From contig JABZGO010000102.1 of NCBI GenBank assembly GCA_015259305.1, positions 1-6,653 on the forward strand: 6,653 nucleotides of DNA, in the 5' to 3' direction. Below the pieces are notes generated by a model. That model had not been told where the DNA came from, did not search any database, and saw nothing but the letters and a program-made list of their open reading frames with translations. Shown here one piece after another: positions 1 to 6,361 of the stretch. Both the position numbers and the translations under genes were made by a program. This stretch comes from Alloprevotella tannerae. Its GTDB lineage: Bacteria > Bacteroidota > Bacteroidia > Bacteroidales > Bacteroidaceae. Numbering within the stretch: the first letter of the stretch is position 1; each line of letters begins with the position of its first letter.

Positions 1-1
1 T

Positions 2-232
2 CCTTATCGTTGTAGCAACGCACTAAATACAGTTGGTTACAAAGAACTTTTCAAATACTTCGATGGTGAATGGGATTTGCCATTTTCCGTTGAAAAAATA
101 AAGAGAAATACGAGAGTCTATAGCAAGAAGCAAATGACTTGGTTCAAAAAGGATCCAGACATTCGTTGGGTTAAGGCTAACGACAATGCAATTGATCATA
201 TAATGCAAAGCTTTGCCAAAAATACAGTATAA
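2..232 (+). CDS. miaA: tRNA dimethylallyltransferase MiaA, C-terminal part (5' end outside window)
   Basis: This is the last 76 codons of a frame that enters from the left edge and ends at TAA 230-232. MiaA transfers the dimethylallyl group of DMAPP to N6 of adenosine 37 in tRNAs reading U-starting codons; it acts in the cytoplasm. The visible part carries the conserved C-terminal block of the family: [12 protein letters not shown] near the start, then [20 protein letters not shown] and DIRW, matching the usual IKRNTRxYxKRQxTWFR..DIxW pattern. The P-loop and the DMAPP- and tRNA-binding catalytic parts lie upstream and cannot be checked. The next gene on this strand starts 70 nt downstream and has its own promoter, so co-transcription is possible but not required. 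Identification rests on motif recognition and is fairly secure despite the short length. Confidence 0.9.
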   Translation, partial: PYRCSNALNTVGYKELFKYFDGEWDLPFSVEKIKRNTRVYSKKQMTWFKKDPDIRWVKANDNAIDHIMQSFAKNTV

Positions 233-245
233 ATTAAGGCAAAGG

Positions 246-276
246 TTGCATATATGTTGTGTGTGACTTATATTTG
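246..276 (+). promoter_or_regulatory. Bacteroidetes-type sigma-A promoter for the PBP1A gene
   Basis: TTG at 246-248 (-33 element) is followed after 20 nt by TATATTTG at 269-276, an exact match to the Bacteroidetes -7 consensus TAnnTTTG. Transcription would start near 282, leaving a leader of about 20 nt before the ATG at 303. The leader shows no convincing Shine-Dalgarno sequence, which is normal in this phylum. The promoter lies entirely in the gap after miaA, so the downstream gene can be expressed independently. Confidence 0.7.
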
Positions 277-302
277 CAATATCCTAATTATTCAGAGATT
301 AT

Positions 303-2852
303 ATGCAGACAAAATCCCATAGCCTATTAGGCAAAATTAAATCTTTTTTTGTCCGTTTGAAGCGAGGCGTCCATCGTTTTTGGGCTTGGTATAAACATTT
401 ATATTCGGGGCAACCTTGGTGGAAGAAGACTATTGTCGGGATTCTCAGTTTCTTTTCATTGCTCTTGATATACGTCATAGCTGTGATGACCAACTTCCTT
501 TGGCTGTTTGGAAAGTCTCCTTCGCTTAGTGAGATTATGCATCCTAAAAATCCTTCTGCTTCCGAAATTTATAGTGCAGACGGACAAATGATCGGCCGAT
601 ACTATAATGAGAATCGCTCACCCGTGCCTTATGATTCGATCAATAAGGTCTTCTTTGAAGCGTTGATTGCTACAGAAGATGAGCGCTTCTATGAGCACCA
701 TGGCATCGACTATCAAGGTTTGGCTGCTGCAGCAAAAGATGCTTTACTTGGACATCCGCGTGGTGCGTCTACGATTACGCAGCAGTTGGTGAAGAATATG
801 TTCCGTGTGCGAACGCAGTATGGTACAGGATTGTTAGGTAAGATTCCTGGCGTGCGGATTCTTATAATGAAGAGTAAGGAGATGATCATTGCCACAGAGA
901 TAGAATTGACCAACTCTAAGCAGGATATCCTTCGAATGTATGCAAACACTGTAGATTTCGGTTCTAATTCCTATGGTATTAAGACGGCTGCGAAGACTTA
1001 CTTCAATACAACGCCGGCTAAACTTAAAACAGAAGAAGCGGCCGTACTTGTAGGAATGCTGAAAGCTACGAATGCTTTTAATCCGCGTATCAATCCAAAA
1101 CGAAGTTTGGCGCGTCGCAATACGGTCTTGGAGAAGATGTGCGCAAGAAAGTTCTTGACGCGTCAAGAGTGTGACTCTTTGAAGCAACTTCCCATTGAAC
1201 TAAAGTTTACAATAGAAGATCCTACTGATGGCTTGGCGCCTTATTTCCGTCAGGCTGTGGCCGATTATCTGAAAAAGCAATTGCCCGATTTAGATCTGTA
1301 TACTGATGGTGTTAAAGTCTATACCACTTTAGATACAAAGATGCAGCAATATGCAGAAGAGGCTGTAAAAGAGCAGATGAAGGTCGTGCAGAGCAACTTC
1401 GATGTGCATTGGCGCGGATTAGGGGACCCTTGGCGTGATGAAGAGGGAAAAATCATTCCTCGTTTTATTGAAGATATTGCGGCTCGTAGTGATGCTTATA
1501 AACAATTGGCTGCACGCTATCCTAATAATCCTGATTCTGTAAACTATTACCTCAATAAGCCTCATAAGGTGAAACTCTTTGGTTACGATGGTGCAAAAGA
1601 AGAGGAAATGAGTACGATGGACTCTATTCGCTTTATGGTAAAGTTTATGCACGCAGGTTTTATCTCGATGGAGCCAAATACAGGTTATGTAAGAGCTTGG
1701 GTAGGTGATATCGATTTTGATGCTTGGAAGTACGACAAAGTTCGTTCTATGCGTCAACCGGGTTCAACGTTCAAACTCTTTGTCTATTCTGCAGCTATGG
1801 AGAGCGGGTTGATTCCCTCTGATAGTCGTAAGGACGAATATATCCAGATGGAAGTCTATGACAAGATAAAGAAGAAAGACGTCATATGGCGTCCGCATAA
1901 TGCCAATGGTCGTTTTTCTAATGCAAATATTCCCTTGCGCGCAGCTTTTGCTCGAAGTATCAATACCATAGCTGTCAAGGTCGGACAAGAAGTCGGTATT
2001 CCTCGTGTCATACAGACAGCTAAGGCGATGGGCATTAAGTCACCCTTAGATGATACACCCTCTTTGGCTTTAGGTTCTAGCGATGTTAATCTTATGGAGA
2101 TGGTTAACGCTTATGGTACAATTGCTAATGAAGGTGTTCACGTTGAACCCGTGCTCGTTACGAAAGTTGTAGATAGTGATGGTAAGGTGCTTTATGAGAA
2201 TAAGACCGAAAGTTCGCAAGCTATCTCTTGGCGTTCTGCTTTCTTTATGCAAAAGATGCTTGAAGCCGGTATGACTGATGCCGGTGGAACGTCTCAGAGT
2301 ATGCGTCATTATATGAGTGCCCCATACTGGAACAAGCAGATAGAGGTCGGCGGCAAGACGGGTACATCAAACAACCATTCGGATGCTTGGTTTATCTGCG
2401 TGACGCCCGCTCTCGTCAGCGGAGCGTGGGTTGGTGGCGAATATCGTAGTATCCATTTTCGCACCGGCGCTTTAGGTCAAGGTAGTAAGACGGCCTTACC
2501 GATTGTCGGACTCTTTATGCAGAAAGTATTGGCAGATCCGCAGTTGAGTCCGCGTTATATCAAGAAGTTCCCACTACCTAAAGAGACAATGAATCCTAAT
2601 GACTATGGTGGCGACTATATTGGCTCCCCCAATACTGATGCTGATAGTGGGCAGGGTGGATCTGATTCTCTTAGCAATGCGTCTGAAGATCTTTTTGGCA
2701 ACGAAGAAGCTGAATCCAAACCTTCGGAATCGACAGCTCCACCTGCAGAACCTGCACAAGAAAATGTGCCGGCTGAAGACAAGAAAGGCAAGGCGGGGCG
2801 CCATAAGGATAAGAAGCAACCCGTTAAAGATAGTGAGGATCTATTCAACTGA
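303..2852 (+). CDS. mrcA: Bifunctional penicillin-binding protein 1A (class A PBP: GT51 transglycosylase plus transpeptidase)
   Basis: This 849-residue protein is in the normal size range for PBP1A. It polymerises lipid II into glycan strands and cross-links the stem peptides outside the inner membrane. Residues 1-42 are a basic cytoplasmic tail and 43-69 a single membrane anchor. The GT51 domain (about 85-270) shows TEDERFYEHHG at 124-134 with catalytic Glu125, GASTITQQ at 154-161, Glu193 at the position of the second conserved glutamate, and ILRMYANTVDFG ending at 220. A linker follows (about 300-450). The transpeptidase domain (about 450-745) has all three active-site motifs: STFK with nucleophile Ser488, SIN at 552-554, and KTGT at 685-688. 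Residues from about 770 on form a low-complexity acidic then basic tail that contains SEDLFGN and SEDLFN. The ATG is chosen because it follows a consensus promoter and leads straight into the basic tail and anchor. The symbol follows E. coli usage; the assignment to this family is very secure. Confidence 0.96.
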   Translation: MQTKSHSLLGKIKSFFVRLKRGVHRFWAWYKHLYSGQPWWKKTIVGILSFFSLLLIYVIAVMTNFLWLFGKSPSLSEIMHPKNPSASEIYSADGQMIGRYYNENRSPVPYDSINKVFFEALIATEDERFYEHHGIDYQGLAAAAKDALLGHPRGASTITQQLVKNMFRVRTQYGTGLLGKIPGVRILIMKSKEMIIATEIELTNSKQDILRMYANTVDFGSNSYGIKTAAKTYFNTTPAKLKTEEAAVLVGMLKATNAFNPRINPKRSLARRNTVLEKMCARKFLTRQECDSLKQLPIELKFTIEDPTDGLAPYFRQAVADYLKKQLPDLDLYTDGVKVYTTLDTKMQQYAEEAVKEQMKVVQSNFDVHWRGLGDPWRDEEGKIIPRFIEDIAARSDAYKQLAARYPNNPDSVNYYLNKPHKVKLFGYDGAKEEEMSTMDSIRFMVKFMHAGFISMEPNTGYVRAWVGDIDFDAWKYDKVRSMRQPGSTFKLFVYSAAMESGLIPSDSRKDEYIQMEVYDKIKKKDVIWRPHNANGRFSNANIPLRAAFARSINTIAVKVGQEVGIPRVIQTAKAMGIKSPLDDTPSLALGSSDVNLMEMVNAYGTIANEGVHVEPVLVTKVVDSDGKVLYENKTESSQAISWRSAFFMQKMLEAGMTDAGGTSQSMRHYMSAPYWNKQIEVGGKTGTSNNHSDAWFICVTPALVSGAWVGGEYRSIHFRTGALGQGSKTALPIVGLFMQKVLADPQLSPRYIKKFPLPKETMNPNDYGGDYIGSPNTDADSGQGGSDSLSNASEDLFGNEEAESKPSESTAPPAEPAQENVPAEDKKGKAGRHKDKKQPVKDSEDLFN

Positions 2853-2875
2853 TGAAATATCGGTAAACCTTAGAA

Positions 2876-2910
2876 AAATCCTCCTCGGCTCGTTGGACTG
2901 AGGAGGATTT
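2876..2910. terminator. Strong hairpin, probable bidirectional intrinsic terminator between convergent genes
   Basis: AAATCCTCCTC at 2876-2886 pairs perfectly with GAGGAGGATTT at 2900-2910 (11 bp) around a 13-nt loop. It begins 23 nt after the PBP1A stop codon. On the plus strand the stem runs into TTTCT, a weak U-tract. On the minus strand the stem runs into GATTTTTCT, a better U-tract, placed 22 nt beyond the stop of the HU-like pseudogene. The position between convergent genes fits a shared terminator. Confidence 0.8.
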
Positions 2911-2932
2911 CTAATGTAAGTCTTACCGGGTT

Positions 2933-3354
2933 CTAACCTCCGATGGTGGTCTTCTTATCCTTCGTCTGCTTCTCCACGCGGAAGAATTCGACATTCTTCA
3001 GTCGGCCGAAATCAGGCGTAGGCGTGAAGAGGATCTGTGTTTTCGAGATACACTCTGATGGCTTAAAATCTGCTTCTTTCTCTACGGCCTTCGACGAGAA
3101 AGTAGGCCTGAACGTCCCAAGCGGATCGCCATCGACGATGTAACCCTTCAAGCAATACTCGTTGAGCACTTTGCGAAACTTGTATAGAACAGGGCAGCCA
3201 CGTCGGCATCGCCCACCGTACTGTCCTCCGCCGTCCGCTCGCAAAGTTTGTCGAACGAAATGCGCTGTTTCTGGCAAATAGGGCTTGCCACGAATTCTTT
3301 CTTGCCCTTCAACGGGCCGACACTCATTTTTCGTTTGTTTAGAGAATAATCCAT
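2933..3354 (-). pseudogene. HU-related histone-like DNA-binding protein, frameshifted
   Basis: The product belongs to the HU-related histone-like proteins that Bacteroidales carry in several copies; members bind and bend DNA in the nucleoid. Translation from ATG at 3354-3352 gives MDYSLNKRKMSVGPLKGKK, then ISFDKLCER and a stretch ending DADVAA, which matches the N-terminal half of the family (YxLxKRKxxxGP opening, FDKLCE). The reading then switches frame: the continuation VLYKFRKVLNEYCLKGYIV, then TFRPTFSSKAVE, DFKPSE and ILFTPTPDFG, lies in another frame and ends at TAG 2935-2933. The break is around 3190-3196 (plus-strand CAGGGC). It equals one lost base or two gained; comparison with family spacing as I remember it favours a 2-nt gain. 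The two frames together would make about 139-140 residues, close to the family length. With no second start at the break, only a truncated protein is expected. A consensus promoter upstream suggests recent decay, a sequencing error, or frameshifting. Confidence 0.82.
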
Positions 3355-3436
3355 GATACTAAAAATTTGATTGTAAAAAAACACAGAGACGGCGTTATCT
3401 GCACACTTCACAGAACCTTTTTGCCTCAGTGTATGC

Positions 3437-3468
3437 CAAAGATAGCAGAAATATGTTACATTAACAAA
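3437..3468 (-). promoter_or_regulatory. Bacteroidetes-type promoter driving the HU-like pseudogene
   Basis: Read on the minus strand, TTTG (3468-3465) is followed after exactly 20 nt by TATCTTTG (3444-3437), a full match to the TTTG/TAnnTTTG consensus at the usual spacing. Transcription would start near 3430, giving a leader of about 75 nt before the ATG at 3354. The ORF remains open upstream of that ATG to 3483, but those codons overlap this promoter, which supports the start at 3354. Confidence 0.68.
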
Positions 3469-3495
3469 TAAAATATACAACATTTATTTATACGA

Positions 3496-3606
3496 ATAGT
3501 ACTTTCATCTTAGCGGAGATATTAGCTTATTCGGAAAATGATAGTACTTTTTATACAAAACGATAGTACTTTTTAGGTAAAACAATAGTACTTTTTAATG
3601 ATCTCT
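3496..3606. repeat. Tandem iteron-like array, 22-23 bp period, core ATAGTACTTTTT
   Basis: ATAGTACTTT occurs at 3496-3505, 3541-3550, 3563-3572 and 3585-3594. The last three copies are exactly 22 bp apart and extend to ATAGTACTTTTTA; the 3541 and 3563 units also share AAAAC near their right ends. The 45-bp gap between the first and second copies holds a decayed unit at 3519-3540, which keeps 13 of 22 positions of the neighbouring unit. The array is therefore five consecutive units of 23, 22, 22, 22 and 22 bp. Each good core contains the palindrome AGTACT. On the minus strand the array begins 28 bp upstream of the -33 box of the HU-like promoter, so it could be an upstream regulatory region. 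It could equally be a protein-binding array unrelated to that gene or the core of a small non-autonomous element. I do not recognise a named repeat family. The period of two helical turns means that every core faces the same side of the DNA. Confidence 0.85.
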
Positions 3607-3616
3607 ATACGGAGAT
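3601..3616. repeat. Short inverted repeat at the end of the array (ATCTC / GAGAT)
   Basis: ATCTC at 3601-3605 pairs with GAGAT at 3612-3616 across a 6-nt loop, with a possible extra T-G pair inside. A related form, ATCT at 3507-3510 with AGAT at 3517-3520, follows the first array core, and both end in CGGAGAT (3514-3520 and 3610-3616). The array thus has a similar small palindrome after its first and its last core. The stems are short, so the support is the recurrence rather than the stability. Confidence 0.45.
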
Positions 3617-3996
3617 TTGGCAATTCGCTGTGTATCATATGATTATATGATATGTTTTCTCTCCATTTTACCAGGCCTTGATAGGAGAGGTTCTTTCCCC
3701 TTCGTTCTTCCCAAAGTCGTAAGGTTAACTCTCTTTCAAACTGATGATGTCTCGTCGTTTTATCGTCCTTTCCTCCTTATCTGTTTTAACGTAAACTCGA
3801 CGAATCCGGTACGAAGCAGCTGCGTGTCAATAGTTCTTTGCACATTGATTCACGGTGTCTTTACTCCATTGTTCTACAACAAATTCATTTGAGAGATTAC
3901 GAAAATGCATGAGAGAAAACACGCCACATATCAAACAATATCAGATATAAGGCGGCTCTTAAGGGGCGACTACTTACGATTGCGGATTCTAGTATT
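3607..3996. other. Long intergenic stretch without a convincing gene
   Basis: This stretch between the tandem array and the hairpin behind the TPR gene shows no coding region I can support. A plus-strand frame at 3617-3892 is open but has no recognisable motif, no promoter and a pyrimidine-rich, low-complexity sense strand. I see no tRNA T-loop signature and no consensus promoter. What it does hold: an AT-rich inverted repeat at 3634-3651 (ATCATAT, loop GATT, ATATGAT), a perfect 8-bp palindrome GCAGCTGC at 3816-3823, and two copies of TGAGAGA near 3891 and 3910. It may be decayed DNA or host an unrecognised small RNA. Confidence 0.5.
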
Positions 3997-4049
3997 GGTG
4001 GATAAGGCATATTGCAGAACGTCTCTTTCTGCTTTATGACTTATCAGCC
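3997..4049 (-). terminator. Long imperfect hairpin just downstream of the TPR gene (possible terminator or mRNA 3'-end structure)
   Basis: Pairing from inside out: GCAGAA 4014-4019 with TTCTGC 4027-4032 (7-nt loop); after a 2x2 mismatch, CATA 4008-4011 with TATG 4035-4038; after a single mismatch, GATAAG 4001-4006 with CTTATC 4040-4045; then a few more pairs out to 3997 and 4049. It starts 3 nt beyond the stop codon of the TPR gene. On the minus strand no U-tract follows the stem (CACCAATAC), so it is not a classical intrinsic terminator; protection or processing of the mRNA 3' end is as likely. The sequence complementarity itself is clear. Confidence 0.5.
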
Positions 4050-4051
4050 GG

Positions 4052-6139
4052 TCATTTGCGCTTGACCTTATGCTTAGTTTTCTTCGTTTGCGTCTGCTTT
4101 AATAGGCTGTATGCTTTGTATAAACCCAGTTCTCCTGCGCGACTTAGGTCGGCTGTTACATTTTCAGTTTCTTTGTTTTGTAGACGTATGACGGCTCTAT
4201 TATAATAGGCTTCGGCAAGGCGATGGTCTAAGGCGATGGCTCGATCTAAATCTGTCAGTGCAGCTTGTTGCTTGTGGAGCGCGTGGTAAATGCACGAGCG
4301 ATTGTAATATAGGTAGGCACAATCCGGAAGCTTGCTTATGGCCGCATTGATATCTTCTAAAGCTTGATTCAGATATAAAGTCGACAGATGAGGACTTTGC
4401 GTATTCTCAGTGATCTTCCCTGTGGTCTTTTCTGCTTTGCTCATCCCGATGAGTAAAGCTGCACGATTGACGTAAGGTAGAGCGAGGGTAGAGTCGCCGG
4501 CAATGATTGATGAGGCCAATTGTAGCGCCTCTGAAAAGTTGTAGATGGCTCGGAGTAGTATCGTGCGTAAGATCTTGTAATCGTATTGCGATAATTCACC
4601 TCCGGCACTTTGTAGCGAATCGATAATTTGTAGATGTTGCGTTAAAGTAGCGGTTGTTTCCGGTGTCTTCTCTGCCGTAAACAAGAGTCGCCTACTTGAC
4701 TGCTGTAAATATCTATTTCCGGCTGCTCGTTCTGCCTGCAATTCAATATCGGCGATACGCTTACTGAGGGCACTAAGTTCGTCTAAGTAGCCATCGGAGC
4801 GGTAACCGCGCGTAGTTGTAGGTTGCAGTTGAGGCGTTAAAGCCGGCAAGATCTCTTGCGTTGCAGTTTGATTTTCCACGTGACCTAAAAGTAGATCTCC
4901 TAGTATGCGTACCGTATCGGTTTCATCTTCTATCGGGCGATCGTAATGCTCCAGTGCGTGATCGGAGCGCTTCCTGACTGTCCGTATAAAAGAGCGTTTA
5001 GGTTTGGCAAAGGCTATGTCCAATTGCGCGCGCGCAACGACCGTTTCGTCAGCCAAAGCCCCTCGCGTATCCCCCGTCTTTCTACGCAATCTGCTGCGAG
5101 CATAATAGCCGAAGAGGAAGTTAGGGTAAGCTTTGATCAGTATGCTATAATCCTTTATAGCTCCTTGATAATCGCCGGTCTGCTCTCGTAATAGTGCACG
5201 ATTGTAACGAGCCAATGTGTTGTTTGGTTCTACGCTGAGGATAAAATTAAAATCGTCGATAGCTCTGTTATCGTCGCCTACCAATGCACGCAATAGTGCG
5301 CGATTGTAGTGCGCTACAAAGTGCTTCGGAACAAGTTCGATGACCTTGTCGTAATCAAGTAGTGCATTACCGAATTGATTCAGTGCATGTCGGGTTTCAG
5401 CTCTAAGCAGGAAAGGTTCATAATTGTTTTTTTCGTAGCGAATCGCAGTAGTTAAGAGTGAGTCGGCCAATTGATATTTCCCTTTTTGCAATGCATATTG
5501 AGCTTTAAGCATCCAGGCAGAAGCTTCTGACGGGCGCAACGTAAGTAGAGCGTCTATTTGCTGAAGACCGTTTATGGTGTCTTTTTGCTCAAAGGCAATT
5601 TGAGCTTTCAGCATATAGCCTCTGTAAAACTTGGGCGATTGTTTTAAAAGGCGATCGGCAGCTATTGTGGCGCTGTCGGTTTTATGTACTTGCAGATAGC
5701 AGAGCCCTTGATTAAATAGTGCACCCTCGTCTGAGGGGAAATCTTTCAATACTTGCTCGTAATCGGTTATCGCGCCTTGAAACTCTGATTTTCTAATACG
5801 ACAAAGTCCTCTCAATCGATAGGTTTCTGTTAAGTAAGGATTCAGTCTGATTGATGCTGTACAGTCGTTCTCCGCTCCACTAAAGTCTCCTAAAGAGAAT
5901 TTGGCATAAGCGCGATAATAGTAAGCTTGAGCATGCTTTGGGCGAACATCAAGCACGCTATTAAAGTAATGTATGGCCGAAAGATAATCATCGTAGCTAA
6001 GCGCATAACGCCCCATTTCTACAACATTTTCGATGTTGATTTGTGCAATGGAAAACGTCGAGAAAAGAAAGAATAGGTAAGTCCCCAAGTAGCGCTTTAA
6101 ACTACTGCTTGCGAGGCTTAGTATTCGTCGTCCAGCCAT
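4052..6139 (-). CDS. Exported tetratricopeptide-repeat protein of Bacteroidales type
   Basis: This is a 695-residue protein from ATG at 6139. The frame is open a little further to a TTG at 6175, but that codon lies in the loop of a hairpin and would put 12 polar residues before the signal peptide. Residues 1-32 form a signal peptide: a basic n-region, hydrophobic TYLFFLFSTF, and likely cleavage after SIA before Gln33. Residues about 36-365 are consecutive TPR units, the clearest being HYNRALLRALVGDDNRAIDDF and RYNRALLREQTGDYQGAIKDY. A basic, low-complexity linker with a helical stretch follows (about 380-505). A second TPR block spans about 522-678, and the protein ends in a lysine-rich tail (KKTKHKVKRK). 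TPR arrays are protein-binding scaffolds; the partner is unknown. The N-terminal half resembles the Bacteroidales TPR protein that I recall being encoded next to def and thrS. Def is present upstream here, but no thrS follows. The protein is probably periplasmic or envelope-associated. The family call is firm and the function unknown. Confidence 0.9.
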   Translation of the reverse strand: MAGRRILSLASSSLKRYLGTYLFFLFSTFSIAQINIENVVEMGRYALSYDDYLSAIHYFNSVLDVRPKHAQAYYYRAYAKFSLGDFSGAENDCTASIRLNPYLTETYRLRGLCRIRKSEFQGAITDYEQVLKDFPSDEGALFNQGLCYLQVHKTDSATIAADRLLKQSPKFYRGYMLKAQIAFEQKDTINGLQQIDALLTLRPSEASAWMLKAQYALQKGKYQLADSLLTTAIRYEKNNYEPFLLRAETRHALNQFGNALLDYDKVIELVPKHFVAHYNRALLRALVGDDNRAIDDFNFILSVEPNNTLARYNRALLREQTGDYQGAIKDYSILIKAYPNFLFGYYARSRLRRKTGDTRGALADETVVARAQLDIAFAKPKRSFIRTVRKRSDHALEHYDRPIEDETDTVRILGDLLLGHVENQTATQEILPALTPQLQPTTTRGYRSDGYLDELSALSKRIADIELQAERAAGNRYLQQSSRRLLFTAEKTPETTATLTQHLQIIDSLQSAGGELSQYDYKILRTILLRAIYNFSEALQLASSIIAGDSTLALPYVNRAALLIGMSKAEKTTGKITENTQSPHLSTLYLNQALEDINAAISKLPDCAYLYYNRSCIYHALHKQQAALTDLDRAIALDHRLAEAYYNRAVIRLQNKETENVTADLSRAGELGLYKAYSLLKQTQTKKTKHKVKRK

Positions 6140-6161
6140 TTTAGCGTCTAATGATATGTTA

Positions 6162-6190
6162 AGGGGCAACCCCAAAACGGAATTGCCCCT
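6162..6190 (-). terminator. Hairpin between def and the TPR gene (terminator or attenuator)
   Basis: AGGGGCAA at 6162-6169 is perfectly complementary to TTGCCCCT at 6183-6190, an 8-bp GC-rich stem around a 13-nt loop. On the minus strand it follows the stop of the short frame behind def (6221) by about 30 nt and precedes the TPR start by 22 nt. Only a weak AT stretch (TAACAT) follows the stem, so termination would be partial. I find no consensus promoter between the hairpin and the TPR gene, so that gene may depend on read-through from def. The hairpin loop contains the alternative TTG start, which argues against that start. Confidence 0.55.
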
Positions 6191-6220
6191 ATAGTGAACT
6201 ATTCAGTTTGTGGAAGGGAT

Positions 6221-6361
6221 TTACTTATTGCCAAGAACTTTTTCAGATTTTGTTGTGCCGTCTGCAAACTTAACAACTTTGATGGCTACATCCTTATTAA
6301 TTCGGTGAGCAGAGAGGTCGAAATAAGTTTCTATTGGGGAACTTTTACGCGATAGTGGCAA
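6221..6361 (-). pseudogene. Orphan fragment resembling the end of a type IX secretion C-terminal sorting domain
   Basis: A short frame ends at TAA 6223-6221. From about 6331 on it reads ETYFDLSAHRINKD, then VAIKVVKFADGT and KSEKVLGNK. This resembles the last 35 or so residues of type IX secretion cargo, where (Y)YDLSGRRI is followed by a short turn, a beta strand of the form IxVVKYADG and a final KVL strand. The usual Gly-Arg of DLSGRR is Ala-His here. No ATG exists: the only possible start is TTG at 6361-6359, giving 46 codons and a 31-nt overlap with the 3' end of def in another frame. The simplest reading is the leftover 3' end of a lost cargo gene, joined at or near the def stop codon. 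A small translated ORF coupled to def is the alternative. The family likeness is from memory and moderate. Confidence 0.45.

Noticed and set aside
834..1187. Minus-strand frame antisense to the PBP1A gene, and similar antisense frames across 1419-2819
   Set aside because: They lie opposite a well-supported conserved coding region and show no domain of their own.
2599..2901. Plus-strand frame overlapping the PBP1A 3' end in another frame
   Set aside because: It is a shadow of the low-complexity tail, runs into the terminator hairpin and has no motif.
3355..3483. N-terminal extension of the HU-like gene to an ATG at 3483
   Set aside because: The extension overlaps the consensus promoter and lacks family similarity; related proteins begin at the position of the ATG at 3354.
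3496..3606. Tandem array considered as a CRISPR
   Set aside because: The conserved core is only about 12 bp with about 10 bp between cores, far too short for repeat plus spacer, and there are no cas genes.
3617..3892. Plus-strand open frame of 91 codons in the long intergenic stretch
   Set aside because: It has no recognisable motif, no consensus promoter nearby and low-complexity pyrimidine-rich sequence; composition and context fit chance openness.
4946..5191. Plus-strand frame opposite the TPR gene
   Set aside because: Antisense to continuous TPR coding sequence, with no recognisable domain.
6265..6272. TAAGTTTG on the minus strand as a -7 box for the TPR gene
   Set aside because: It matches TAnnTTTG, but no TTG or TTTG lies at the required distance upstream, and it falls within the coding-like secretion-domain fragment.
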